Origin: Simkania sp.
GTDB taxonomy: Bacteria; Chlamydiota; Chlamydiia; Chlamydiales; Simkaniaceae
Length of the DNA: 7,104 nt
Assembly (NCBI GenBank): GCA_028279205.1
Contig: JANQSR010000185.1
Coordinates: forward strand, 1-7,104
Direction of reading: 5' to 3'
How positions within the stretch are numbered: position 1 is the first letter of the stretch; every line of letters begins with the position of its first letter. This document shows positions 1-6,009 of the stretch, one piece after another. A model generated the notes under the pieces. That model was not told where the DNA came from, ran no database searches, and saw nothing but the letters and a program-made list of their open reading frames with translations. The position numbers and the translations under genes are program-made.

Positions 1-930
1 TGTGGGAATAACCCCTACAATGTTTGTCTTTAGTCGGTTTGCAGCGGCTGCCTGGATCGTTCCGAGCACACTCGCCGCTCCACCCATGTCAGAGCGCATA
101 TCTTCAATGAACTTGGTCGGCTTGAGGTTAAGTCCCCCCGTGTCAAAAGTAACCCCTTTGCCGACAAGCATCGTAACACCTTTAGAGACGGGCGCGTTGC
201 GATACTCAACGATGATCAAAGCTGGGTCGAACTGAGAACCGCTCCCAACAGCGAGTAAAAGACCCATCCCTTCTTTTTCTAATTGCTTCTTGCCGAGCAC
301 TTGCGTCTTGATTAAGGGGTATTGACGGGATAGCTGGCGCGCCTTTTCGGCCAATGTTTGGGGTGTGACATCCAAAGCATTTCTGTTGACAAGATCCCTG
401 GCTAAATTCACCCCTCCTGTAACATTGACCACCTTTTCAACGATTTTTTTCGAAGCTGCACCAACAAGTGTCACACTCTCGATGTGGAAAAGGGATTGAT
501 TTGGCTCCGATTTCCACTCTTCGAAAAGGTAAGAGGAAAGGGTTATTCCCTCGACAACCCCTCTAGTTACCTGCTCGGGGCTCAATTTTCTCAGTTTGGG
601 CAAGAAAACGGTGAGCATTGCCCACTTTTTTTCTCGGCAATATTTGATAGCAGAGGCGAAGCTGCGACGCACACTCTCAAGGTCTGCTTGGCTTTTCTGC
701 CCCATTCCCAGAAAAAGCAAACGCCTTTCGGGCTTCTCTTTCAAGTAAACGAGCAGTGTCGCCCCCTTTTTTCCGTCGAAATCGCCCGACTCAAGAACAG
801 CATTGATTTCCTCTTTTAAATCTGGAACGAAAGGAGAAGGTGAGACCGAGTCTTCCTCCTTGAAGAAAGGAAGGATAATGAGATCAGCTTCAGGCCTTTT
901 GGCACTGTTTGAAACGATCTTAAACTTCAT
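1..930 (-). CDS. pepA: Leucyl aminopeptidase (M17 family), N-terminal 310 residues; C-terminus beyond left edge
   Basis: Cytosolic, two-metal (M17) aminopeptidase that removes N-terminal residues, notably leucine, from peptides. The minus-strand frame is open from ATG at 930 to the window edge. Residues 1-160 form the variable N-terminal domain. The catalytic domain starts near the conserved RDLVNRNALDVTP at 178-190. VGKGVTFDTGG at 256-266, the lysine of LKPT (270) and DMRSDMGGAA at 277-286 place K258, D263, K270 and D281 with the same spacing as E. coli PepA K270, D275, K282 and D293. The remaining ligands and the catalytic arginine lie outside the window; the usual length is about 500 residues, so roughly 190 are missing. 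The start is five bases after the ssb stop, so it is co-transcribed with ssb. The ribosome binding site is weak, suggesting translational coupling. Family assignment is very secure. Confidence 0.95.
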   Translation of the reverse strand, partial: MKFKIVSNSAKRPEADLIILPFFKEEDSVSPSPFVPDLKEEINAVLESGDFDGKKGATLLVYLKEKPERRLLFLGMGQKSQADLESVRRSFASAIKYCREKKWAMLTVFLPKLRKLSPEQVTRGVVEGITLSSYLFEEWKSEPNQSLFHIESVTLVGAASKKIVEKVVNVTGGVNLARDLVNRNALDVTPQTLAEKARQLSRQYPLIKTQVLGKKQLEKEGMGLLLAVGSGSQFDPALIIVEYRNAPVSKGVTMLVGKGVTFDTGGLNLKPTKFIEDMRSDMGGAASVLGTIQAAAANRLKTNIVGVIPT

Positions 931-935
931 AAAAC

Positions 936-1400
936 TCAAAAGGGAATCTCGTCGTCTGGCATCCCTTGAGGTGCCAACCCGCCTCGGCCAGAATCAATCT
1001 GCTGGTCAATAGCACTTGGAGCAACTCCTTCACTCGGGGCAGATCCTCCTTGCTCGAAGGGTTTTCCTTCTTTCTCGTCTTGATTGCGACCAGAACCAAA
1101 AGGGCTAAAAGAGAGTTGATAAGCCGTCATACTCAATGAGACGCGCGAGTTGCCCTCCCGCTCGTAAATCTCTGGCATTGACATTTCACCAACCGCGATG
1201 ACCGCTTTTCCTTTTTTGAGATAGGAGATCATTTTGTCAAACTTCTCACCCCAAACCGTAACGCGCCACCAGAGGGTCTCATCTTTACCCCCCCGCTTTT
1301 GATTTTGGGCAACTCTGAAGTTTGTCACCTTTTGACCGGACGTCGTAAAACGAGTCTCTGGATCACCACCGAGATGCCCCATGATAATTAACTGGTTCAT
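936..1400 (-). CDS. ssb: Single-stranded DNA-binding protein
   Basis: Binds and protects single-stranded DNA in replication, recombination and repair, and recruits partners through its acidic C-terminal tip. The 154-residue product begins MNQLIIMGHLGGDPETRFT, the typical first strand of the SSB OB-fold. The OB-fold covers about residues 1-100, with aromatic residues W44, W45 and W50 in the ETLWWRVTVWG segment where DNA-stacking tryptophans lie. Residues 101-146 are a Gly/Pro/Gln/Ser-rich linker and the end is DDEIPF, a near-consensus partner-binding tip (usual DDDIPF). The open frame extends 37 codons further upstream, but ATG 1400 is chosen because homology starts there and a GTGAGGA Shine-Dalgarno sits just upstream. 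First gene of a two-gene operon with pepA. Length is normal (150-180). Confidence 0.96.
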   Translation of the reverse strand: MNQLIIMGHLGGDPETRFTTSGQKVTNFRVAQNQKRGGKDETLWWRVTVWGEKFDKMISYLKKGKAVIAVGEMSMPEIYEREGNSRVSLSMTAYQLSFSPFGSGRNQDEKEGKPFEQGGSAPSEGVAPSAIDQQIDSGRGGLAPQGMPDDEIPF

Positions 1401-1424
1401 AAAAATCCTCACATCAAATATAAA
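1396..1424 (+). promoter_or_regulatory. Candidate sigma-70-type promoter of the transglutaminase/TPR gene
   Basis: TTCATA (1396-1401) and TATAAA (1419-1424) are 17 bases apart and match consensus at 4 of 6 and 5 of 6 positions. A start near 1431 would give a leader of about 40 bases before ATG 1471. The -35 box overlaps the start codon of ssb, and the promoter faces the candidate ssb promoter, with 10 bases between the two -10 boxes. The sequence is AT-rich, so chance matches are possible. Confidence 0.4.
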
Positions 1425-1434
1425 CTCAAAAACA

Positions 1435-1463
1435 AGTATACCCATTTTGGGGAAAAAGCCCAA
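1435..1463 (-). promoter_or_regulatory. Candidate sigma-70-type promoter of ssb-pepA
   Basis: Read on the minus strand, TTGGGC (1463-1458) and TATACT (1440-1435) are separated by exactly 17 bases. The -10 box matches consensus at 5 of 6 positions; the -35 only at the TTG. A start site near 1428 would leave a leader of about 28 bases before the ssb ATG, with the GTGAGGA ribosome binding site inside it. The -35 region also lies in a short inverted repeat (TTGGG 1447-1451 and CCCAA 1459-1463). Confidence 0.5.
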
Positions 1464-1470
1464 GTTAAAC

Positions 1471-3030
1471 ATGATCAAAATCTTAAAATTCCTATTTCTC
1501 TTACCTCTCATACTCTCAGCTTATCCCTCCGATCTGCATCTTAAAACTCTCTACCACACCCTTGATCCTGATTCAATTGCCGAGCAATTTGCTTTCTACT
1601 CCCTCTACCCAAAAACTTTAGAAGGAAGAGAAGCGATGGAAAACGCCTGGAACCTCATGAACAGACATAGAGGTGAAAAGGATCAATTTAAAGCGAGCGT
1701 TGGATTGCCTCCCTTAGACTTTCTAGCGATTTTACCCCTTATCATCCAGCAAAAAGGGGAGCCATCCCATCCGCTCACCCATCGTCAACTCACCGTGATC
1801 GAAAAGGTTTCGAATCACCTAAGCAACCGGAAACTCAAAGGGTTTCATGTGTGGAGTAGAGAAGAGATACTTGCCCTTGAAACAGGGGAGGTAGATCTCG
1901 CAAGAGCGATTCTTGTCGATCAGTTTGAAAATAGCGACGATAAGAGACTCAAAATCCGAAGATATGAAGCTGGCCTCGACTTGATGGCTCTCCAAATCAT
2001 GGCGCGTTTACCAAAAAATGGGACAAGCGAAGAAAAAATCCGGGAGATTAATCGGTTTATTTTTCACGAAAAAAAGTTTCGATTTCCTCCCCACTCCATT
2101 TGGACAAAAGAGATTGATTTTTATACGCTCGTGCCCTCAGTTTTTGACAGCCGCTTGGGAGTCTGTCTCGGTCTTTGCGTCCTCTATCTCTCAATTGGAC
2201 AACGGATGAACCTGCCTTTAGAAATCATCACCCCTCCAGGCCACATTTATATCCGGTATAAAACTCCCGAAAAGACGATCAATATTGAGACAACGGCGCG
2301 TGGCATCTCCTTGCCAACTAAATCTTATTTTGGTCTCAACACTCGCAAGCTTAAAAAACGGGAGCTCAAAGAGGTGATTGGCCTAGTTCTTGTCAACCAG
2401 GCATCAACGGCATGGCAACGTGAAGAGTATTCAAAAACGGTTGAGCTTTACGAAAAGGCGCACTCTTCACTTGAAAATGATCCTTGGTTCGAAACACTTC
2501 TTAGCTACGCTTATCTGCTTGCAGGTAAAACCGAAAAAGGGGAAAGGCTCCTTGAAAAAGTGGATCGCCATTTGGACGATTCTACCATTTACAAACAGAC
2601 AACACCTGAGGACTACCTCAATGGCCTTACCAGTGCCGAAGGCATTAAAGCCATCTTTTTGCACGTCGATGAGACGCGTCAATCGATTGTTAAAAAACAG
2701 CAGAAGATCAAGGAGGTTCTCGAAAAATATCCTCTGTTTCGTGAAGGCCTTTTCCATCTAGCCATCTCCCAACTACAACTCTCTCAGACAAATGATGCTT
2801 TGGAAACCCTGGATCGATACCATAAAATAGACCCCCATAACCCTCAAGTCGAATATTACCTTTCCCTCTGTTATTTCAACAGATTTTCTGGTTTTAAAGC
2901 CTGGAACCATTTAAAGAATGCCGAAAGAATGACCAAGAATTTGAAGCACTTTCCAGATGCGCTCAAAAAGCTCCGCCACCAATTACGCCGAGTCTACCCA
3001 GATCCCGACCAGGTCCCGAAGACCAGATAA
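1471..3030 (+). CDS. Exported protein with SirB1-like transglutaminase core and TPR-like repeats
   Basis: The 519-residue product starts MIKILKFLFLLPLILSA, a clear cleavable signal peptide without a lipobox, so it is predicted to be exported. The frame opens earlier at 1381 inside ssb, but ATG 1471 is preferred because it places the signal peptide at the N-terminus; its ribosome binding site is poor. Residues 25-180 are helical and unrecognised. Residues about 215-280 match the transglutaminase-like core seen in SirB1-type proteins: the segment LGVCLGLCVLYLSIGQR puts Cys232 (or Cys236) at the start of a helix, PGHIYIRY supplies His258, and INIETTARG supplies a possible acidic third residue (Glu273). 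About 306-365 and 420-485 look like TPR helical hairpins (YSKTVELYEKAHSSLENDP; later NDALETLDRYHKIDPHNPQ). Cys-His-acid proteins of this fold act as transglutaminases, proteases or inactive scaffolds; which applies here is unknown. No operon partner: the next gene begins 118 bases later. Confidence 0.85.
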   Translation: MIKILKFLFLLPLILSAYPSDLHLKTLYHTLDPDSIAEQFAFYSLYPKTLEGREAMENAWNLMNRHRGEKDQFKASVGLPPLDFLAILPLIIQQKGEPSHPLTHRQLTVIEKVSNHLSNRKLKGFHVWSREEILALETGEVDLARAILVDQFENSDDKRLKIRRYEAGLDLMALQIMARLPKNGTSEEKIREINRFIFHEKKFRFPPHSIWTKEIDFYTLVPSVFDSRLGVCLGLCVLYLSIGQRMNLPLEIITPPGHIYIRYKTPEKTINIETTARGISLPTKSYFGLNTRKLKKRELKEVIGLVLVNQASTAWQREEYSKTVELYEKAHSSLENDPWFETLLSYAYLLAGKTEKGERLLEKVDRHLDDSTIYKQTTPEDYLNGLTSAEGIKAIFLHVDETRQSIVKKQQKIKEVLEKYPLFREGLFHLAISQLQLSQTNDALETLDRYHKIDPHNPQVEYYLSLCYFNRFSGFKAWNHLKNAERMTKNLKHFPDALKKLRHQLRRVYPDPDQVPKTR

Positions 3031-3085
3031 CACTTCCTTATTTCAGATTGAAAGAGGGTGAAAAATCGAAAATCGCCCCCTCGGT

Positions 3086-3114
3086 TTGACATACAAAAGT
3101 ATCTATAGTAAAGA
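3086..3114 (+). promoter_or_regulatory. Candidate promoter upstream of the Pro/Ser/Thr-rich secreted protein
   Basis: A perfect -35 hexamer TTGACA (3086-3091) is followed after 17 bases by TAAAGA (3109-3114), only 3 of 6 to the -10 consensus. A better -10, TATAGT (3104-3109), lies only 12 bases away, too close for a standard promoter. The exact -35 in the short gap before a gene makes a promoter likely, while the -10 position is unresolved. Confidence 0.4.
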
Positions 3115-3148
3115 GAATGTTTTGGTTTAAAGTCCCGTGGAGAAAGAG

Positions 3149-3682
3149 ATGCCACCCTATTTGAGATTGATTATCCTATTTTTTCTATCCAATCATTTGA
3201 TCTACTCGCAGCTCTCAGCTGCAAATCCCAAACTTCTTTTTTCCCGCTCTTCCCCCTTTTTTAAGGCTAAAAAGGGCCCCTTTTTGGAAGAAAATCTCCA
3301 AGATGGAAAAGTGTTGTTACTCGATGACGGAACCATGTGGGAAGTGGCTCATGAAAATATTGAGAGGGCAAAAATGTGGTCTCCTCCCCTCTCTTTGCAA
3401 CTTAAAAAGAGCGGAAAAAAGGACTACCCTTACTACATCATCAACAAACAGTCTAAGACAAGGGTTCTCGTGCGCCCTTTCTCAAAATCAGAAAGGCCAC
3501 AAACAGAAACAGCTCCCTCTACTGCCCCTTCTCGACAAACAGAAATGCCCCCATCTACTGATCCTTCTCATGATCCTTCTCAGCCCCCTTTAGACCAAGA
3601 AGATCGAATGAAGTCAGGACCCACACCCTCCACCCCTGAAGGTTCTGAGAAAACCACAGAAACACCCCCCTCTTCGAACTAA
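3149..3682 (+). CDS. Small exported hypothetical protein with Pro/Ser/Thr-rich C-terminal tail
   Basis: I do not recognise a named family. The 177-residue product begins with a signal peptide (MPPYLRLIILFFLSNHLIYS, likely cleavage after LSA near residue 24), so export is expected. A compact middle part at about 53-110 contains LLDDGTMWEV (57-66) and MWSPPLSLQL (76-85), followed by basic and aromatic residues. Short domains with an 'L-DDG-WE-' strand followed by a tryptophan are common among secreted proteins of chlamydiae, but this is an impression, not a search. Residues 115-177 are a low-complexity tail rich in Pro, Ser, Thr and Glu, with no cysteine. The frame is also open from GTG 3137, but ATG 3149 is preferred because GGAG (3139-3142) lies six bases before it. 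It probably has its own promoter and ends in a weak terminator. Confidence 0.8.
   Translation: MPPYLRLIILFFLSNHLIYSQLSAANPKLLFSRSSPFFKAKKGPFLEENLQDGKVLLLDDGTMWEVAHENIERAKMWSPPLSLQLKKSGKKDYPYYIINKQSKTRVLVRPFSKSERPQTETAPSTAPSRQTEMPPSTDPSHDPSQPPLDQEDRMKSGPTPSTPEGSEKTTETPPSSN
3559..3582 (+). repeat. Perfect 12-base tandem duplication in the Pro/Ser/Thr-rich tail
   Basis: TGATCCTTCTCA occurs twice head to tail (3559-3570 and 3571-3582). It keeps the frame and encodes the repeated Asp-Pro-Ser-His/Gln units of the tail. A related CTCTACTGCC/CATCTACTGA pair lies just upstream, so the tail appears to have grown by short in-frame duplications. Confidence 0.8.
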
Positions 3683-3697
3683 GCTTGGTTCTTTTTT
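3676..3697 (+). terminator. Weak candidate intrinsic terminator
   Basis: GAACT (3676-3680) can pair with GGTTC (3687-3691, one G-U pair) around a six-base AAGCTT loop, followed directly by six T residues (3692-3697). The stem overlaps the stop codon of the upstream gene and is short, so termination would be inefficient. Confidence 0.35.
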
Positions 3698-3934
3698 CTC
3701 AAGTTCCCCAAAAAAACTTCTTGTCACTCCTCTTGCAATCCCTTTTTTTGATGCATTGATGATCACTTCTTGATACTTCATCATCGCCTCTGCCTTGAGG
3801 CTAGTTTGGCATGTAAGCGTCTCATTCACACACCTTTTCTTTTATAGTCTTGTCCATGTACATTCGCATGAATCCAAATTTTATCCAGACATTTTTCTCT
3901 CTTTAAAGGTTCATCCCTTCATCTCTATCTCTAT
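3683..3934. other. Gap between convergent genes, no supported gene
   Basis: This 252-base stretch lies between the ends of two genes facing each other. It is pyrimidine-rich on the plus strand. A minus-strand frame of 71 codons (3829-3614) has an AGG seven bases before its ATG and a TATAAA (3846-3841) upstream, but its second half runs antisense through the low-complexity tail of the neighbouring gene and it resembles nothing known. No strong terminator for the minus-strand gene was found. Confidence 0.5.
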
Positions 3935-4432
3935 TTAATTGAAAAACTCGCGAAACTGTTCACGGAACATCCCAGGAACAAACTCCTCAACTCCCTTTTT
4001 GTCATACATCAAGAAGTAGGTGCATGCAAACATCGTACCGAGTGCTGGGCTAAAAAGAGCCACAACAAGGGCAACTGCGCAAACAAGAGATCTTTTGAGG
4101 CTGAGATACCGTCTCATTTGGAAACGGCGCATAGCGTCAAAGTAGAAACCTGTCAGGCAGTTCAGAACAAGCACAAGTCCGAGTAGAGCTGTCGTATAAA
4201 CCCCCCAGATAACATCTGCAAAAAGCAGCAAGAGAAAAAGCAGACGAGCCGCAAAAGATGAAAAAAGGGTGCTTTTACCTTGGGAATCTTTGGGAAGCTC
4301 TTGGGAAACCTCTTCTTCTAAAAAAGCATGGACCAAGGAATGATCGGGTTGATGGGATGGAGCTGTTTTGCTCTTATTCTTCACACATGCCCCAACATGA
4401 TCAAAAATATCATAAATTGCCAATGTACTCAC
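3935..4432 (-). CDS. Small membrane protein with paired hydrophobic segments (possible inclusion-membrane type)
   Basis: I do not recognise a named family. From GTG 4432 the product has 165 residues. Residues 1-55 are hydrophilic. About 56-98 are strongly hydrophobic with a short break near 77-80, so two membrane helices are likely. A basic loop (MRRFQMRRYLSLKR, 101-114) follows, then a second hydrophobic stretch (about 116-142, with a Pro break near 129), and a charged end ending PGMFREQFREFFN. There is no cleavable signal peptide. Paired helices separated by a tight turn with hydrophilic ends are the hallmark of chlamydial Inc proteins, but a plain inner-membrane protein fits as well. The start is uncertain: AGAGG (4437-4433) abuts the GTG but is well placed for TTG 4423 (162 residues). 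It is a single-gene unit, divergent from rpmB. Confidence 0.8.
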   Translation of the reverse strand: MSTLAIYDIFDHVGACVKNKSKTAPSHQPDHSLVHAFLEEEVSQELPKDSQGKSTLFSSFAARLLFLLLLFADVIWGVYTTALLGLVLVLNCLTGFYFDAMRRFQMRRYLSLKRSLVCAVALVVALFSPALGTMFACTYFLMYDKKGVEEFVPGMFREQFREFFN

Positions 4433-4439
4433 CTCTCAT

Positions 4440-4468
4440 ATTCTCAATTTTGCGCTAAGAAAAGTCAA
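4440..4468 (-). promoter_or_regulatory. Candidate promoter for the small membrane protein, starting at its start codon
   Basis: On the minus strand TTGACT (4468-4463, 5 of 6) and GAGAAT (4445-4440, 4 of 6) are 17 bases apart. The predicted start site, about 7 bases past the -10, falls near 4433, directly at the GTG start. The mRNA would thus be leaderless for GTG 4432, or have a leader of about ten bases for TTG 4423. Confidence 0.45.
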
Positions 4469-4660
4469 AGTCGCCATCCAGACTCATTTCCGCACTAGGT
4501 CGACAAGATAATAGATTTTTGCATTAAATGTCATTCCGATTTGACCATTGGGCAAAGCTTTGATTGGTTAAAATCGTTGAAAAAATTCGATTGAACACCT
4601 AAGGGTGAAATGTTTGCATGATATCAGATATTTTTTTTTGAGATTGAATTTAGACAGGCC

Positions 4661-4689
4661 TTGAATCAAATTTCAAAAAATAGTAGAAT
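4661..4689 (+). promoter_or_regulatory. Candidate sigma-70-type promoter of rpmB
   Basis: TTGAAT (4661-4666, 4 of 6) and TAGAAT (4684-4689, 5 of 6) are 17 bases apart. A start near 4696 gives a leader of about 30 bases. A second -10-like TATACT (4691-4696) has no matching -35 at 16-18 bases. The region before the ATG lacks a strong Shine-Dalgarno. Confidence 0.5.
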
Positions 4690-4725
4690 TTATACTTTAA
4701 AATCTTATTTTTAGAGTGTTAGAAC

Positions 4726-5001
4726 ATGTCAAAAAAATGCCAAGTCACAAAAAAAAGACCGCAACGGGGAAAAAGCTATTCCATAAGGGGGATCGCTAAA
4801 AAGAAGAAGGGGATCGGCCTTAACATCACAGGATCGATCAAACGTCGTTTTTTGCCCAACTTGGTGAAAAAACGGTTTTGGTTTGCTGAAGAAAATCGCT
4901 TTATTACACTCCGGTTGTCGACAAGTGCTATGCGCACGATTGACAAGAAAGGGCTTAGTTCGGTTGTTAAAAACCTTCGCGCTTCTGGTCAGAAAGTCTA
5001 G
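4726..5001 (+). CDS. rpmB: 50S ribosomal protein L28
   Basis: Small basic protein of the large ribosomal subunit. The 91-residue product has the typical start MSKKCQVTKKRPQRGKSYS, the core KRRFLPNLVKKRFW and the C-terminal LRLSTSAMRTIDKKG followed by a helix. Most bacterial L28 proteins have about 78 residues; the extra length is a lysine/glycine-rich insertion (IRGIAKKKKGIGLNITG, about 21-37), also found in chlamydial L28 and thus a taxonomic marker. It has its own candidate promoter and a poor ribosome binding site. Its last 38 bases probably overlap the start of the downstream PLD gene in another frame. Confidence 0.97.
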   Translation: MSKKCQVTKKRPQRGKSYSIRGIAKKKKGIGLNITGSIKRRFLPNLVKKRFWFAEENRFITLRLSTSAMRTIDKKGLSSVVKNLRASGQKV

Positions 5002-5944
5002 GTTCATACTTCTTGCTCTTAGCTTAATTGCTTTTGCTTATCACTCAACCTCTTTCCCTCTGCCTACAGAGGGAGACCCTATCCGTTTTTATTCGACGCA
5101 TCAATTGGATGATTTGCGTCTGATCACATTGGAGGCGATCAAAAGAGCAAAACATTCGATTTACATCTACACTTATGCTCTAACCGATCCAGTCATTCTA
5201 TCCGCCCTCACCAAAAAAGCAAGGGCAGGTCTTCTTGTTGATGTCACCTATCACCAGAAAAACACCCCCAAACTTAAAAATTTAAAACAGATGCACCTTC
5301 ATCCGAAAAAAGGGGCTGGTCTGATGCACGCCAAATGGATGATCATTGATGAAAGTTTTGTCCTACTCGGAACCGCAAACTTGACAACCCCCTCCCTCAT
5401 CATGCACGAAAATTTCCTCATGGGAATCTATGATCAAGGCTTTGCTAAAGCTTTAAAAAATCCCTCCTATTATCACAAAAAAATGGGCGAGCAGATGGTA
5501 ACTTTTTACCTTCTGCCAGATAAAAGGGCTCTTGATTACCTTTTGGCCACTCTAGATCAGAGCGTCGAGAAGGTTAGAGTGGCTCTCTTTACTTTTACAC
5601 ACCCCCTTTTAATTCAAAAATTGGTCGATCTCAAAAAGCTAAAGGTTCAAGTCGAAGTGACACTCGACCGTTTCAACGCTTCGGGAGCCTCTAAAAAAGC
5701 GGCTCAAACACTCTTTCAAGAAGGGATTCCTTTGAAAACCAATCAAGGTTTGCCCCTCTTTCACCACAAATGCGCTTTGATCGATCAATCGGTTTTTGTC
5801 ATTGGATCGGCCAATTGGACCAAAGCCGCATTTCAGAAAAACCAAGACTTTATCCTTTTTCTTTCCCCTTTAAACAAAAAGCAATATAAAAAAATAAAAA
5901 AAACATTTGATTTAATCACAAAATATTCTTTCCATTACAATTAA
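4964..5944 (+). CDS. Exported phospholipase D superfamily protein with two HKD motifs
   Basis: PLD superfamily enzymes cut or transfer phosphodiester bonds through a covalent phosphohistidine; substrates range from phospholipids and cardiolipin to DNA, and this one cannot be assigned. Taking TTG 4964 as start gives 326 residues: a basic and hydrophobic N-terminus (RKSRFILLALSLIAFAYHS, about 10-28), likely a signal peptide or anchor, then two PLD half-domains. Motif 1 is HAKWMIID (H122, K124, D129) followed by GTAN; motif 2 is HHKCALID (H267, K269, D274) followed by GSAN. Both are complete, so an active enzyme is expected. No ATG precedes the first domain; the frame is open from TTG 4883 inside rpmB. 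TTG 4964 is favoured by GAAAGGG (4947-4953) ten bases before it and by the signal-like N-terminus it yields. It overlaps rpmB and is probably co-transcribed and coupled to it. A related PLD gene lies near L28 in C. trachomatis (from memory). No clear terminator follows. Confidence 0.92.
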   Translation: MLKTFALLVRKSRFILLALSLIAFAYHSTSFPLPTEGDPIRFYSTHQLDDLRLITLEAIKRAKHSIYIYTYALTDPVILSALTKKARAGLLVDVTYHQKNTPKLKNLKQMHLHPKKGAGLMHAKWMIIDESFVLLGTANLTTPSLIMHENFLMGIYDQGFAKALKNPSYYHKKMGEQMVTFYLLPDKRALDYLLATLDQSVEKVRVALFTFTHPLLIQKLVDLKKLKVQVEVTLDRFNASGASKKAAQTLFQEGIPLKTNQGLPLFHHKCALIDQSVFVIGSANWTKAAFQKNQDFILFLSPLNKKQYKKIKKTFDLITKYSFHYN

Positions 5945-5968
5945 TGACGATTTTTATTATAATATAAT
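5935..5968 (+). promoter_or_regulatory. Strong -10 region upstream of the 6010 gene
   Basis: Two perfect TATAAT hexamers overlap by one base (5958-5963 and 5963-5968). The first lies 17 bases after TTACAA (5935-5940, 3 of 6). A start near 5970 would leave a leader of about 40 bases. The sequence sits just past the PLD stop codon, so the downstream gene can be expressed independently. Confidence 0.5.
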
Positions 5969-6009
5969 TGCAAAATTAATAAACTCGCGATAGATTATTG
6001 AGGTTTATT

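Larger units (their letters stand above)
4433..4725. other. AT-rich divergent intergenic region
   Basis: These 293 bases separate the minus-strand membrane protein gene from rpmB. They hold a candidate promoter at each end, a ten-base palindrome CAAAGCTTTG (4553-4562), a small hairpin CACC-TAAG-GGTG (4596-4607) and a run of nine T (4631-4639). No open frame, tRNA or recognisable RNA was seen. The hairpin is too far from the T run to be a convincing terminator. Confidence 0.6.

Noticed and set aside
484..1012. Plus-strand open frames opposite pepA and ssb
   Set aside because: They are shadows: the minus strand encodes clear pepA and ssb sequence over the whole stretch.
3054..3082. GAGGG...CCCTC inverted repeat after the transglutaminase/TPR gene
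   Set aside because: The loop is about 19 bases and no T run follows, so it is not a convincing terminator.
3614..3829. Minus-strand 71-codon open frame with an AGG and a TATAAA upstream
   Set aside because: About a third of it is antisense to the low-complexity tail of the 3149-3682 gene, and the product ends in an artefactual Gly/Cys/Arg-rich stretch. The upstream signals are too weak alone; a small RNA from that promoter remains possible.
4596..4639. CACC/GGTG hairpin followed by a run of nine T
   Set aside because: The stem is four base pairs and more than 20 bases from the T run. No gene ends nearby on the plus strand, so an intrinsic terminator is unlikely.
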